DNA of 64,000 nt. Origin: Toxorhynchites rutilus septentrionalis. Taxonomy: Eukaryota > Arthropoda > Insecta > Diptera > Culicidae. The stretch spans positions 244,624,307 through 244,688,306 of the forward strand of contig NC_073746.1 in the NCBI RefSeq assembly GCF_029784135.1. The letters are read 5' to 3'. Positions 11,286 through 20,344 of the stretch are shown here, piece by piece. Numbering within the stretch: position 1 is the stretch's first letter; each line of letters opens with the position of its first letter. Below the pieces are notes generated by a model, which saw nothing but the letters and a program-made list of their open reading frames with translations, was not told the DNA's origin and did not search any database. The position numbers and the translations under genes are program-made.

Positions 11286-11456
11286 GCTACATATTCTTGT
11301 GCTTGATTTGATTTCAAAGAATGGAACTTCTAATTCACTGTTCACGCAAAATCGAATCCATTCTTTCCGAATATTTTTGTCTTGAGGGAACCGATAAAAT
11401 TTATACTCAGGATGAGTATCCGTCCTTCGCTCACAATTTAAGGCTTTACACTTCAT
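11286..11456 (-). CDS. P-element transposase, exon 1: THAP DNA-binding domain
   Basis: The start MKCKALNCERR with Y-x-F-Y-R-F-P-Q-D and EWIRFC is the N-terminal half of a THAP zinc finger, which binds the element ends in the family. The CxxxxC pair is here, and the C-x2-H pair is completed across the splice site (CS|AHF) in exon 2. The start at 11456 puts the finger at the very N terminus, as usual, although an in-frame Met exists at 11528. Donor GTAAGT begins at 11285. Confidence 0.85.
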
Positions 11457-11937
11457 TTTTATTTTTGAATTACGTTTTGTATGAATAAAATGGCTTCCTA
11501 ACGTTGTTTTGGTTGTATTCCTGCTCATATAATAAGATAGAATGTTTTGGTTCAGACAATGAGAATCTGCATAACGCTGTAACGGTTGTCAGATTAGATT
11601 TATTTGCTAAAAAAAAACCCAAATTTGTTTTGGAAACGATTATATTATAGATATGGGTATTTAAAAGACTTATTTTATCCTTTTAAAGCATATTTTTGAG
11701 ATTGTCTATTTGAAAATATGCAATAATCATTGAATTCGCACCAACCAAATGTTACGATTCATTAAAATAGAAATTTGAAAAATCCGATATTTTATAATAT
11801 TTGGCAGCTCTGGCATCTTCATGTCATGGCTTCGTTTTTGGACGACGAAGAAGAGTAAGAAGCCAGTTGTCTGGTCTTGTCTTAGGTATTTTGTTTTCCG
11901 ACTTACGCGTAAATGTTTCTGAAATGAAAAATTGAAA
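11457..11937. other. 5' non-coding part of the P element
   Basis: It lies between the minus-strand THAP exon and the plus-strand THAP-like ORF. It is AT-rich with no long ORF. The transposase promoter is expected here, but I cannot point to one. Confidence 0.5.
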
Positions 11938-12078
11938 ATGGTTCAATGCGCTGTGAGCAGGTGTATAAATTATGAAAATGACATTATCGGGCCAAAAAAG
12001 AGATTCTTTCGCTTTCCGAAAAACCGAGAATTATGTTCTTTGTGGATAAATGTTTTATCAAATTATTCATGGTGTTAA
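11938..12078 (+). pseudogene. Second THAP-like fragment, head-to-head with the transposase
   Basis: A 46-codon ORF on the opposite strand starts MVQCAVSRCINYEN and continues KRFFRFPKNRELCSLWINVL. This shows a C-x4-C pair, the F-R-F-P core and the conserved Trp of a THAP finger. The C-x2-H pair is absent because the ORF stops soon after. It could be the first exon of a second P-type gene or a fragment of another P element. It lies only 144 bp inside the right terminus. Confidence 0.6.
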
Positions 12079-12198
12079 ATATAATCAACTATATTATCAA
12101 CGCACAAACTTACAAAGCACGAAAAATAAAAAATAAGAACACATTGTTTACTTCAACGACTCAGATGACGTAACTAAAAAATGACTGATCCGGAGTAG

Positions 12199-12230
12199 CT
12201 AACCTTGTCACTGTAAGCCGTGGACATCAC
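12199..12230. repeat. Right inverted terminus and target duplication of the P element
   Basis: CTGTAAGCCGTG ends the element at 12222, followed by GACATCAC (12223-12230), the exact copy of 2899-2906. Inward, CTAACCTTGTCA mirrors the left end with two mismatches in 24 bp. Confidence 0.92.
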
Positions 12231-12660
12231 GATATGTCAGATTGTGGTAAATTGGTAATTCGCGATGGTGTCGACGTCTGGTGGCGACTTCAAATTAGGG
12301 CCATAATTTGTGTTCCAAACTCGTTGGTGTAATCTCTATCAGGTTAGAAGACACGAAGCCGGTTTATTAAATTTCAAAATTTGAATGAAAATTTTCGCAT
12401 CATGTTATTTAGTTACTTGAAACACGTATTTTTGAATATAATATTGTCTTCATAAACAATTTTCATATGAGACTTTTTCATCACCTGCAAACAAAAATGT
12501 TTTAAATTCAAATAGAATACTAATTTTGTATGGAAAAGCTAATTTTCATTCATAATTTTAATTTTGAAAACGTTCATTTCGACTGAAAATCAGCTATTCG
12601 TTGACGCTCCCCTAAACTAGTAAACGAAGCACAATGCCGCCAACGTGGATCGCTGTTTTG
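12231..12660. repeat. Repeat family B (target of the P insertion)
   Basis: Shared blocks such as GTCTGGTGGCGACTTCAAAT, CTTGAAACACGTATT and AAACGAAGC(A)CAATGCCG recur, with divergence, at 23676-24080, 19250-19690, 39300-39720 and 22820-22975. The first 120 bp recur inverted at 17085-17208. It has no coding potential and is probably an old non-autonomous element. Confidence 0.75.
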
Positions 12661-13314
12661 AAGAAAACAAATACTTTTGATTTTGTATAATATATGTGGT
12701 GTACCGAGAAGCGGAGATTATGCTTTTTTGTTCTTTCTTTTCACGCGTAGTGATGTTCGATAAACGGAGTAAAATGTACCGGGAAACGGAGAATATAAGT
12801 TTGTGGTGATGTAATCCAAACAGTAGAAAAAATTAACCGAGAAGCGAATAATATGTTTTTTCTTTCTTTCCTCGTGCGGTTATGTCAAACGGACTAAGCC
12901 TGGTTGAAAAGTAAATCCGGCGGTAAAGCGCTAGTGAAAAAAATGGTAATTTGGTAGCGGATCGAGACGACCGTGTTTTGTTCATGTAGCGGATCGTGAC
13001 GACCGCAATTGTTAGAACGGATAGCGGATCGGGACGACCGCGTTTGATAGCTGTGGTAAGGAAAAACGGTAGCGGATCGAGACGACCGCGCGGAAAAATT
13101 GGCTTACATTACTGGAAAATGAGCAATAAGCGAATGATAACGATTTACTGTGAATTTTTATTTTTCATTTTTTATTTTCATGTATTCTACCCGCTAATCT
13201 GAGAGAGCGAGGATAAAAACTAAAACTAAAATGAGTGAGAAAAACATACGCGCGTTTCCTCGCCTTTCTGTATAATTCAGGAAAAATCCACGATATTTCG
13301 CGACTGGCGAGTCT
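12661..13314. other. Leader-like block with internal short repeats
   Basis: It contains three loose copies of ACCGRGAARCGGAGAATA-like sequence (12700-12860) and four tight copies of TAGCGGATCGAGACGACCG. No ORF of note is present. The layout resembles the untranslated leader of an LTR retrotransposon, but no LTR could be paired with it. Confidence 0.4.
12954..13090. repeat. Four spaced copies of a 20-bp motif
   Basis: GTAGCGGATCGAGACGACCG at about 12954, 12985, 13021 and 13069 shows one or two changes per copy, while the spacers differ in sequence and length. Conserved motifs in unconserved spacers suggest a functional binding or packaging signal, or a short-period duplication. Confidence 0.7.
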
Positions 13315-13578
13315 GTGAAGAAACAGCAAAATCACATGAATGAATGTGAGAGCGACGGCGTAAATTCTAGTTGCAAGGAAGGGTTCAGTGACGGCGGGAA
13401 CTCCACAACCGAAGAAGGTATCTTTACAGTACATTCAGCAGGTCGTAGAACCCAGAGCACTACTGTACAGCCATCCCAGGCAGAAACATCACAGCCTAGC
13501 GTTGTTGAACGTCCAATACGAGCGAAGAGAACTCCTGAATATTTGGAAAACTTCATAAGAGTGATTGAAAATGAATAA
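13315..13578 (+). CDS. ORF resembling the C-terminal tail of an LTR-retrotransposon polyprotein
   Basis: The 87 codons end VVERPIRAKRTPEYLENFIRVIENE. The R-P-x-R-x-x-x-x-P-x-Y-L pattern is typical of the last residues of retrotransposon pol proteins after the integrase. The rest is Ser/Thr/Gln-rich and unrecognised. It stops 70 bp before the LTR at 13649, but that element runs on the other strand and has its own target duplication, so this ORF belongs to older surrounding DNA. Confidence 0.35.
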   Translation: MKKQQNHMNECESDGVNSSCKEGFSDGGNSTTEEGIFTVHSAGRRTQSTTVQPSQAETSQPSVVERPIRAKRTPEYLENFIRVIENE

Positions 13579-13648
13579 TTTAAAATCTAGCATTTTAACA
13601 ATATATATTTTCAAATGTATCCGACAATACAGTTAACAATTTACCCCT

Positions 13649-13887
13649 TGTGGAATCCGCCATTTTGGTGGTAGCAATCGCCCGAGCATCGCGGAGCTAT
13701 ATAGCGCACGTCCTGCCTGTGCGACTGCTGACGAAAGACCTGACGAGCAAGGGAGATGAAAGGCCTCGTTCGGTTCAGTGCTAACTGTGTGCATTGGTGT
13801 GAGTGTAAGCACATCACGTGACAACTTACGTGCGCACAGTTGAACTGATAGTAGACCTTCATCGGGTTGTCTTGCCTATGCCCCACA
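13649..13887 (-). repeat. 3' LTR of the non-autonomous element
   Basis: 239 bp, TG...CA, preceded by the CCCCT target duplication at 13644-13648. By eye it matches the LTR at 16326 over its full length. Confidence 0.88.
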
Positions 13888-13902
13888 TCTTCCCTCTTCT
13901 CT
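13888..13902 (-). promoter_or_regulatory. Polypurine tract
   Basis: On - this reads AGAGAAGAGGGAAGA directly before the 3' LTR, the expected place for the plus-strand primer of reverse transcription. Confidence 0.75.
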
Positions 13903-14742
13903 AAAAAAAATGGGTTGAACTGAGATGATTCGGTAAATTCTACCAAAAAAGAAAATATGTCAAAGCCACACCAAATAATCGTTCCCCTAAATTCACATGA
14001 AATGTAAGTGCCATGGAAAAACGTATTCAAACATTTGAATTGGATTATAAATATCGTACATTAACTCGGAATGCATTGCACTTTGTTCAGATTTATTAAT
14101 GTACTTGCATAATATATCTGACATATAATGAATTTTGAGTGTATGCTAAAGTAGCTGCAGAAGCCAAAATATTAGAGTATCATTAGATATCAGAATAAAG
14201 AATATCAGATACTTATCCATGGGCTGGAACTGCACTGCTTAAATTTTGCGTTGTTTCAGTTTTCCGTGTTTATTCCAATATTACAGTTGTTCTATAGACC
14301 GCTATATGCGCTACTTGTATTCGCGTTATATCATGGACAGACATTTTTCGAATAACTTGGAAGAAGACTGTTTGTTTTGGAAAAAAAACAACTGTTCAGA
14401 AAGGTTAGTTCAAACATACGTCGAAAACATTAATTCGAACATTGAACAAGCAAATAATTCCCGTATCATGAATTCATTTCTGTTCAAACTAAATGCGCCT
14501 TCCACAGCCGTGACACTCGCTGTTGGATCCTTGCTATAATTGCGCAATGAGGTACCGAATGTTTTCATTCTCTTGAGAAAACGTGCTGTTTGTACAACTT
14601 TTTTCGTTTCTAACAATGTCACCCAACGAAAAATTACACTCCGCTTTTCGGCAACTTATTTACACAATTTCATCAAGTATATTGCAGAGCTTTGCTTATT
14701 GCACATGTTGTTACCAAATGTCGAACTGGAATTTAGTTAACA

Positions 14743-15122
14743 GCGGTTATCCCAACTCGCGCTTTTTTGCTTAATTTCTTCATTCGTGGTTCCCCCAACT
14801 CACGTTGCGCTCCAAGTTTGAATGTCATGAAAGTGCGGTTATCCCAACACGCTCTTGTTTTCGTTAAGCTATTACATGTGTGGTTATCCCAACTCACACA
14901 ACGCTGTTGCTGAGTGGGCAAAAACTATTCCTTCTTCCTTTTCTTTTTTTCGCTCATATCGTATTGTATGCCGTGTTGTCTAACAATGTGTGGTCATCCC
15001 GAGCTCACACGAACGTTGAAAGAAAAAAAGCAATCTGCGGTTATCCCAACACGCAATGAACGCTCTATGGTCAACTCGAACGCACACAAAACTACAACTG
15101 TTACACGGCCATCCCAACTCGC
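14743..15122. repeat. Array of short near-palindromic motifs inside the LTR element
   Basis: Six clear copies of the core GGTTATCCCAAC flanked by complementary arms: 14743, 14833, 14878, 14988, 15037 and 15104. Weaker ones lie near 14790 and 15066. The copy at 14878-14899 has arms GTGTGGTT and AACTCACAC around ATCCC, so each could fold into a small hairpin. Arm bases change between copies, for example GCG/CGC and GTGTG/CACAC, often keeping pairing. Spacers are unrelated. Confidence 0.75.
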
Positions 15123-16306
15123 TCCCCCTTTTTTTTTTTGACTTGTTCCACATCGGCACACCCTGGTTCGATGAGAGAGAGAGAGAGAAAATTTCTGTTT
15201 TATTTATATTTTCACTTGCGACAACTTTACTGAAGTACCGGGTGACTCAAAAGACATTAAATTCTTCAAACATAAGGTGACTATCAATACGGCACCCATA
15301 GTCAATACTTATACTACCAAACAAGCAGGTGACTACTTTATCTAAATAATCGTTTATCTAAACAAATGCAAACCACCAAACGAGAATTGGTGTGGTTTCA
15401 AATCGCGGATGGCTTATTTAAACCAAAAAATGTTGAAAATGGGCAGAAACGAATGTATCAGTTGTTCTTTATTGACAGCTCCGTTCGGGAATGCACACAA
15501 AATCGGCACAAATGCAGACCACATCGCCTACATAGATCGGGTTGTGGTTGGCTAGTGTGCAGAAAGTCTAAGTACAAATTTTGTTTGCATCGCAATTTTC
15601 ATCCAAGGCAGCGCTGAATGCTATATTAGGGTTCTGAAATTTTCTAAATATACTGTTTGAAAAGGAAAACTTATCCCATCGAAAATGGTTTTATAATGCC
15701 AAGGACGCGTAACAGTGTTTCTTCCAAGCCACTGCCGTCAAATCAGGTGCAAACTGGGGTTGAAAACAGGCAAAAGATTCGCCAGCCGTGCTCAGATCCT
15801 GCTACTATCACCAGTACCAAACACTTTTCCCGGATCACGTACAGCTCCACCTTCTTGTCCGGGGCACTCTACTAGCTGCACCAGCAGCACCGCAAAACGA
15901 TGATTCCTCCACTTTCTGTAAGCCACTTCCTCTGCTCGCTCTCCTCCGACCTCCTCCAGCCCACACAATCCTGCGTGTGAACTCGGCGCCCCGCAAACTT
16001 ATCAAACCCACCACTGCGGAACATCCAAAATGCACAAAACCAACACCAACAAACAAAAAAAATCACTTTTCACGCACGGTATTCCGTAAACGGTTTCCAG
16101 CAGTTGCAGTCTGACCGTGGAGATTATTTTGTTTCGCTAGAATATCTTTTGCAGTTTGCAGTTCACACTCCGTCGCGACAAAACGCGAAAAAAAAAAAAC
16201 TTAAGATGGAGAATGCTTTTTTTTACTACTGCTGCTGTCGTCGTCGCGGAGACTTTTTGCTTCCTTTCTTTTTGTGTCCACTTTCACAAGAGAAAAAAAA
16301 AATTAC
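15123..16306. other. Internal region of the LTR element without coding content
   Basis: Short ORFs only (for example 15366-15617 and 15788-16114). They are low-complexity, rich in Cys/His/Arg or Pro/Ser, and none resembles gag, protease, RT or integrase. Confidence 0.5.
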
Positions 16307-16323
16307 TCCTGGCAGGATCGCCA
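16307..16323 (-). promoter_or_regulatory. tRNA primer-binding site
   Basis: On - this reads TGGCGATCCTGCCAGGA, starting with TGG, the complement of the tRNA CCA end, two bases after the 5' LTR. The cognate tRNA was not identified. Confidence 0.75.
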
Positions 16324-16325
16324 AA

Positions 16326-16564
16326 TGTGGAATCCGCCATTTTGGTGGTAGCAATCGCCCGAGCATCGCGGAGCTATATAGCGCACGTCCTGCCTGTGCG
16401 ACTGCTGACGAAAGACCTGACGAGCAAGGGAGATGAAAGGCCTCGTTCGGTTCAGTGCTAACTGTGTGCATTGGTGTGAGTGTAAGCACATCACGTGACA
16501 ACTTACGTGCGCACAGTTGAACTGATAGTAGACCTTCATCGGGTTGTCTTGCCTATGCCCCACA
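16326..16564 (-). repeat. 5' LTR of the non-autonomous element
   Basis: Direct repeat of 13649-13887, followed by the CCCCT target duplication at 16565-16569. Confidence 0.88.
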
Positions 16565-16861
16565 CCCCTGAGTTTTTTTTTTGAGGAGGGGTGATGTGTG
16601 GATGGTGAATGTAATCCTCTCTTTTACATCTAACATATTTCGCCTGAAATGCGCTGCCTACCCTTTTATACATACCGTGTCTATGCGACACAGCCCTGTC
16701 ACCCATATTTCGCCTGTTTTGAGGTTCGTGCTAGCCCTGTATCATTCAACCCAATCAAGCAGCACGAGTTCTCGGCCTCTTTCGGATTCGGACTGCGGTA
16801 TAGATAAGTCGTGTTCTCTGCGGCTCTCTGAAACATTTCCAAAATGGCTGGTGTCTTGGTG

Positions 16862-17073
16862 GCCGGAACCGCACAGAAACCAATAAAATCGTTGAAATCA
16901 TCCAAGTAGACCGGCATGTGAACACTCGCTCGATTGGCCAGGCACTGGGTATAGACCATAAAACCGTTTGAAACCATTTGCAGAAGATTGGATTCCAAAA
17001 AAGCTGGATGTATGGGTGCCACACGAGTTGACGCAAAAAAAACTTTTAGACCGAACCAACGCCTGCGATGCAC
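16862..17073 (+). pseudogene. Mariner transposase fragment
   Basis: The plus strand encodes NKIVEIIQVDRHVNTRSIGQ, then ALGIDHKTV and, in a neighbouring frame, KKLDVWVPHELTQK. These are the second helix-turn-helix and linker of mariner transposases. It has frameshifts, lacks the catalytic domain, and abuts the family B fragment that begins near 17085. Confidence 0.75.
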
Positions 17074-17084
17074 GTGTCTTCTAA

Positions 17085-17208
17085 TCTGATAGAGATTACA
17101 CTAACGAGTTTGGGACCCAAATTATGGCCCTAATTTGAAGTTGCCACCAGATGTCGACACTATGCCAATGTCATCGCGAATTACCAATTTACCACCATCT
17201 GACATATC
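17085..17208. repeat. Repeat family B fragment, inverted
   Basis: Reverse complement of 12231-12350 (shared GACATATC, AATTTACCAC, GTCGACA). It ends at ATATC, the target duplication of the copia element. Together with 18700-18790 it is the second copy of the repeat that hosts the P element. Confidence 0.8.
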
Positions 17209-17445
17209 TGATAGACTATATGCAGGATACGAAGTGGAATCACGCCGTTCGGAGGAAACAAACACCGGAAAATATGATAAAGAACTTGGAACGAATTAAG
17301 AACACGAGGCGTCGTTGTTAACGTTTTATTTTACTTTGAATGTTGGTACAATTATGATTGGAGCAATATAGTCACACTGGTAGGTAGTGCGCGAGCTTAC
17401 ATCACACGGTTAATAATAGAGGGGTGAATCGTGTATCGTCTAACA
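17209..17445 (-). repeat. Copia 3' LTR
   Basis: 237 bp, TGATAGAC...CTAACA on +. It is a direct repeat of 18460-18699 with scattered substitutions and small indels, so the insertion is older than that of the 13.6-16.6 kb element. Confidence 0.85.
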
Positions 17446-17549
17446 CTCCTCCTCAACGTAAGACTCTCTATTAGCTACAAGTCCAAGAGCCTCGGCAAAT
17501 TGTTTTTAAAATCACTTTTCATCACATGCTCTTGTGTGGAACCACAACC

Positions 17550-18293
17550 TCATTCCCTTTGCCTCTCATGTTCGTCGAGGAGTTTCGATTTGACAAGCTC
17601 CGTTGTTAGATCTTCGTCAGAGCGACTCTCTAACGCTGTAATGAGCCCACCGTATGAATCGGGCAAACTGCGAAGCATCATCGCAATTTTGATTGGTTGC
17701 TCCAGCTTCAAATCAGCATTTTCCAGCCGACTAAACAACTCCTCAACCTCGAACAGATGAGCCTCCATGTCACCACCTTCCAGAAGGTTCAGGTTACATA
17801 ACTTCCGCAGCAGACTCACTCGAGAAGTAACCGTTACTTTCTCATGATAATCACGAAGCGCGTTCCAAAAATCTATCGCGTTAGTCGTAGTTTTCACTAG
17901 GCTATATTGGTTATCGTCAATACATAACCCCATACTGGCTCTCGCCTTTTTGTTCACGTTCCGTCCCGTCACGTTGCGTCAATTATCTTTCCAAGCAGTT
18001 CTTATGCAAACATTCACATACACCGGCAACGGCAACTTCGACTTGCCGTTGCTGGTGTATGTGAATGCTTCAACAGGAATTGCATGGAAGAATAATTGAC
18101 GCAACGTGACGTGACGGAACGTGAACGTCACGTGGATGTTGTATGTGAATCGCACTTTAGGTGGCACCGGCTCTGGCTTTTCTCCACCAACCACGTACCA
18201 AAGGTCCTCGCGAATCAAGAGCATTTCCATTCTGAACTTCCATCACTGCCAATTTTGGTTGTTCAGTTTTGAGAATTTGCTCAATACTTCCAT
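17550..18293 (-). pseudogene. Copia gag (UBN2-type) remnant interrupted by a MITE
   Basis: From the ATG at 18293 it reads EVLSKFSKLNNQNWQ, stop, WKFRMEMLLIREDLWYVVGG, then the MITE, then KARASMGLCIDDNQYSLV, NAIDFWNALRDYHE, LLRKLCNLNLLEGGDMEAHL and MMLRSLPDSYGGLITALES. These are the conserved blocks of copia Gag. There is one internal stop before WKFRMEM and a 200-bp insertion after EPVPP. The zinc knuckle is missing because the element is truncated after HERQRE. Confidence 0.85.
17953..18156. mobile_element. Harbinger-type MITE inside the copia gag
   Basis: The same palindromic element as 41461-41695. The centre GCAACTTCGACTTGCCGTTG is flanked by inverted arms containing GACGCAACGTGACG. The right end GAATCGCACT and TTA are intact, but about 30 bp of the left terminus is missing. 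Confidence 0.75.
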
Positions 18294-18459
18294 CACGACA
18301 CAATGCAGTTAAAAACTTTTTCCGGTTTCGCAAAATACACGCACACTAATGCACCGCGAGAGCACCCGCTGCAAATGAGCCAAACCGCGATTTTCGTCAC
18401 ACCGAAAAATCGACCGTTAAATAAACTTTTCCTCGGAACTTCCACCTGGGCCCATAACC

Positions 18460-18699
18460 TTTTAGACTATATACAGGATACGAAGTGGAATCACGCCGTT
18501 CGGAGGAAACAAACACCGGAAAATATGATAAAGAACTTGGAACGAATTAAGAACACGAGGCGTCGTTGTTAACATTTTATTTTACTTTCAATGTTGGTAC
18601 AATTATGATTGGAGCAATATAGTCTACCTACCTACCAGTGTGCGCGAGCTTACAGCACACGGTTAATAATAGAGGGGTGAATCGTTGCATCGTCTAACA
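18460..18699 (-). repeat. Copia 5' LTR
   Basis: 240 bp matching 17209-17445. The inner end differs (TTTTAGAC against TGATAGAC) and is followed on - by the GGTTATGGGCCCAG primer-binding site. Confidence 0.85.
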
Positions 18700-18790
18700 A
18701 TATCGTGATGTCGATGATGAACTTTAGTGAGATAGGCGGTGACGGTAGGTAGAGTGAGATAGCAATAATCGTGTCATACACCAGTTGTTG
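18700..18790. repeat. Repeat copy flanking the copia element
   Basis: Reverse complement of 2812-2906 (TCTCACTCTACCTACCGTCA block). It reads ATATCGTGATGTCGATG, an uninterrupted version of the sequence that the P element split at GACATCAC. Confidence 0.8.
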
Positions 18791-18969
18791 GCACATTCAA
18801 TTTTGTACCATTTGAGTAACTGAGTAAGCTGATATGTGCACTTCCTATCTTCCTGGCTACTAATACAATCAAAGTTTGACACATTCAAAACCCGTGAATC
18901 TTCCCACCTTCTATCCTCCATCTCGGATTCCACCTACTCTTTATAAACATTGATTTTAATTGCCGAGTA

Positions 18970-19821
18970 ATAGCGAATTCGTTTTTGTTCAGTTTCAACC
19001 CAAGTGCCGCACTAACTGCTGTCAAAACGTTTTTTTATTCACTCAGTTTCGCACTAGTTCGCCCCGAAAACTGTTAGTTTCGCACTGAGATGTTTCACGG
19101 GTTGGCACTCGGGTTCACCAATACAACTATACTGAACTGTCAAGTTCCGAATATTATTTTGGAAAATCTAAAAATAAAGACTATGAAAATGGAAAACCTG
19201 CTGCTTTTGCTTTTGTATTATTGGAAGCGTAATCCAATTCGGATTCTGATTTTGAAGAGTATATTCGAGTAGACGGCATTAAGCTACGTGTGCTTTCATT
19301 GGGAGGTGAAAATAATGATGGATATTCAGGTGGAATAAATTTCAAAATCAAAATTATGAATGAAAATTTACTTTAACGTATCGAATATTTATTTTATGTG
19401 ATTAAATAAGAGGATTTTTCCGATATCGCAGAAACATATTGAACGAAAACTGTGTCTAATGATGATTTTATATTATAATAGTAATTATTTGTGGAACAAA
19501 CAGGAAATGCATCGACAAATGGTTAAGTGAGTGTCAGAACTACATGTGTTAGGTAATCGAACAATATGAAGTACAAATTTTCATTCAAACTTTTATATGT
19601 TTACACTGCACTTGGCCCTTCTGATCTGATGGAGAACAATTTACCTCCCAAGCACTAATATCACCACCAGACGTAGATACTGTACATTTGCCGCCGTAAA
19701 TATAAACAAATCAGACTATATAACGTACACCAACAAACCAACGCATTCGTGAAACTGAAAACGTTTTTTTATTACAGAGTCAGTTTGGCACTGACTCAGT
19801 TTTAAAAACGAATTCGCTATA
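18970..19821. repeat. Composite inverted-terminus element
   Basis: Termini TAGCGAATTCGTTTTT at 18971 and its inverse ending near 19821, with GTTCAGTTTC/CTGACTCAG-rich subterminal DNA. The interior includes a family B-like block (19250-19690). An inverted relative lies at 39235-39995. The short ORF MFHGLALGFTNTT (19090-19272) is also present there, but it tracks the DNA repeat and need not be a protein. Confidence 0.7.
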
Positions 19822-19829
19822 AGGCTAGA

Positions 19830-20237
19830 CTAAGGTTACTTTGTATAGGAGTACGCACGAAAATTTGATTGTACGAATAGAAACAAACAATTTTGTTCGA
19901 TAGAAACAGACGAATTCGAACGAAGCAAGGGGGAAGCAATGTAACCACACCAATACAACTCAATGTGGTTGTTTACTTTCACTATTGCATACAATTCGTA
20001 CGATCACTTCTCTGCATCCAGTGTCACCGCCGCCTAAGGTTACTTTGGATAGGAGTACGCACGAAAATTTGATTGTACGAATAGAAACAAACAATTTTGT
20101 TCGATAGAAGCTGATGAATACGAACGAAGCAAGGGGGAAGCAATGTAACCACACCAATACAACTCAATGTGGTTGTTTAGCTTCACTATTGCATACAATT
20201 CGTACGACCACTTTTCTGCATCCAGTGTCACCGCTGC
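19830..20237. repeat. Tandem duplication, two units of about 204 bp
   Basis: The unit starting CTAAGGTTACTTTG at 19830 is repeated head-to-tail from 20034 with few changes (GAAACAGACGAATTCG against GAAGCTGATGAATACG). No ORF is conserved between units. Confidence 0.85.
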
Positions 20238-20241
20238 CTAA

Positions 20242-20344
20242 GAGCCCCCGCACATTACACCGATTCAGTTGGGTCGGTTTTTGTACCAGTAGGCCGATTC
20301 GACCAAACTGTTGGCTGAAAAAAAGTCTGTAGTGTGCGGGGCTC
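20242..20344. mobile_element. 103-bp MITE, Harbinger-type
   Basis: Inverted termini GAGCCC(C)CGCACA and target duplication TAA on both sides (20239-20241 and 20345-20347). The TWA target and size fit PIF/Harbinger MITEs. Confidence 0.8.

Larger units (their letters stand above)
2907..12222 (-). mobile_element. P-superfamily DNA transposon carrying a nested CR1 insertion
   Basis: The element is bounded by 24-bp imperfect inverted termini and a perfect 8-bp target duplication, GACATCAC. It carries a THAP-domain transposase on - in four exons (11286-11456, 11041-11232, 10710-10981, 4355-6198). About 4.45 kb of its length is a CR1 retrotransposon lodged in the last intron. Without that, the element is about 4.9 kb, longer than Drosophila P (2.9 kb), partly because of a fold-back repeat in the 3' non-coding part. 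One frameshift in exon 2 suggests that this copy no longer makes full-length transposase, but the catalytic exon is open throughout. Confidence 0.93.
13649..16564 (-). mobile_element. Non-autonomous LTR retrotransposon
   Basis: Two 239-bp direct repeats begin TGTGG and end CCACA, and the element is flanked by the 5-bp duplication CCCCT. On -, the 5' LTR is 16326-16564, followed by a primer-binding site TGGCGATCCTGCCAGGA (16307-16323). A polypurine tract AGAGAAGAGGGAAGA precedes the 3' LTR (13649-13887). The internal 2.4 kb has no gag or pol homology, so it must be mobilised by a partner element. I found no difference between the two LTRs by eye, which points to recent insertion. Confidence 0.88.
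17209..18699 (-). mobile_element. Internally deleted copia-type LTR retrotransposon
   Basis: It is bounded by the 5-bp duplication ATATC (17204-17208 and 18700-18704). The 3' LTR is 17209-17445 and the 5' LTR about 18460-18699, beginning TGTTAGAC on -. Next to the 5' LTR is GGTTATGGGCCCAG, the primer-binding site typical of insect copia elements. A GAGGAGGAG polypurine tract precedes the 3' LTR. Only about 1 kb of gag remains, and pol is absent. A MITE has inserted in gag. Confidence 0.88.

Noticed and set aside
13633..16501. Duplicate ORF MSRDVLTLTPMHTVS at two places
   Set aside because: It lies in the two LTRs of the same element; LTR sequence, not a gene.
19090..19272. ORF MFHGLALGFTNTT, conserved at 39722-39904
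   Set aside because: Conservation equals that of the surrounding repeat DNA, so it does not show protein selection.
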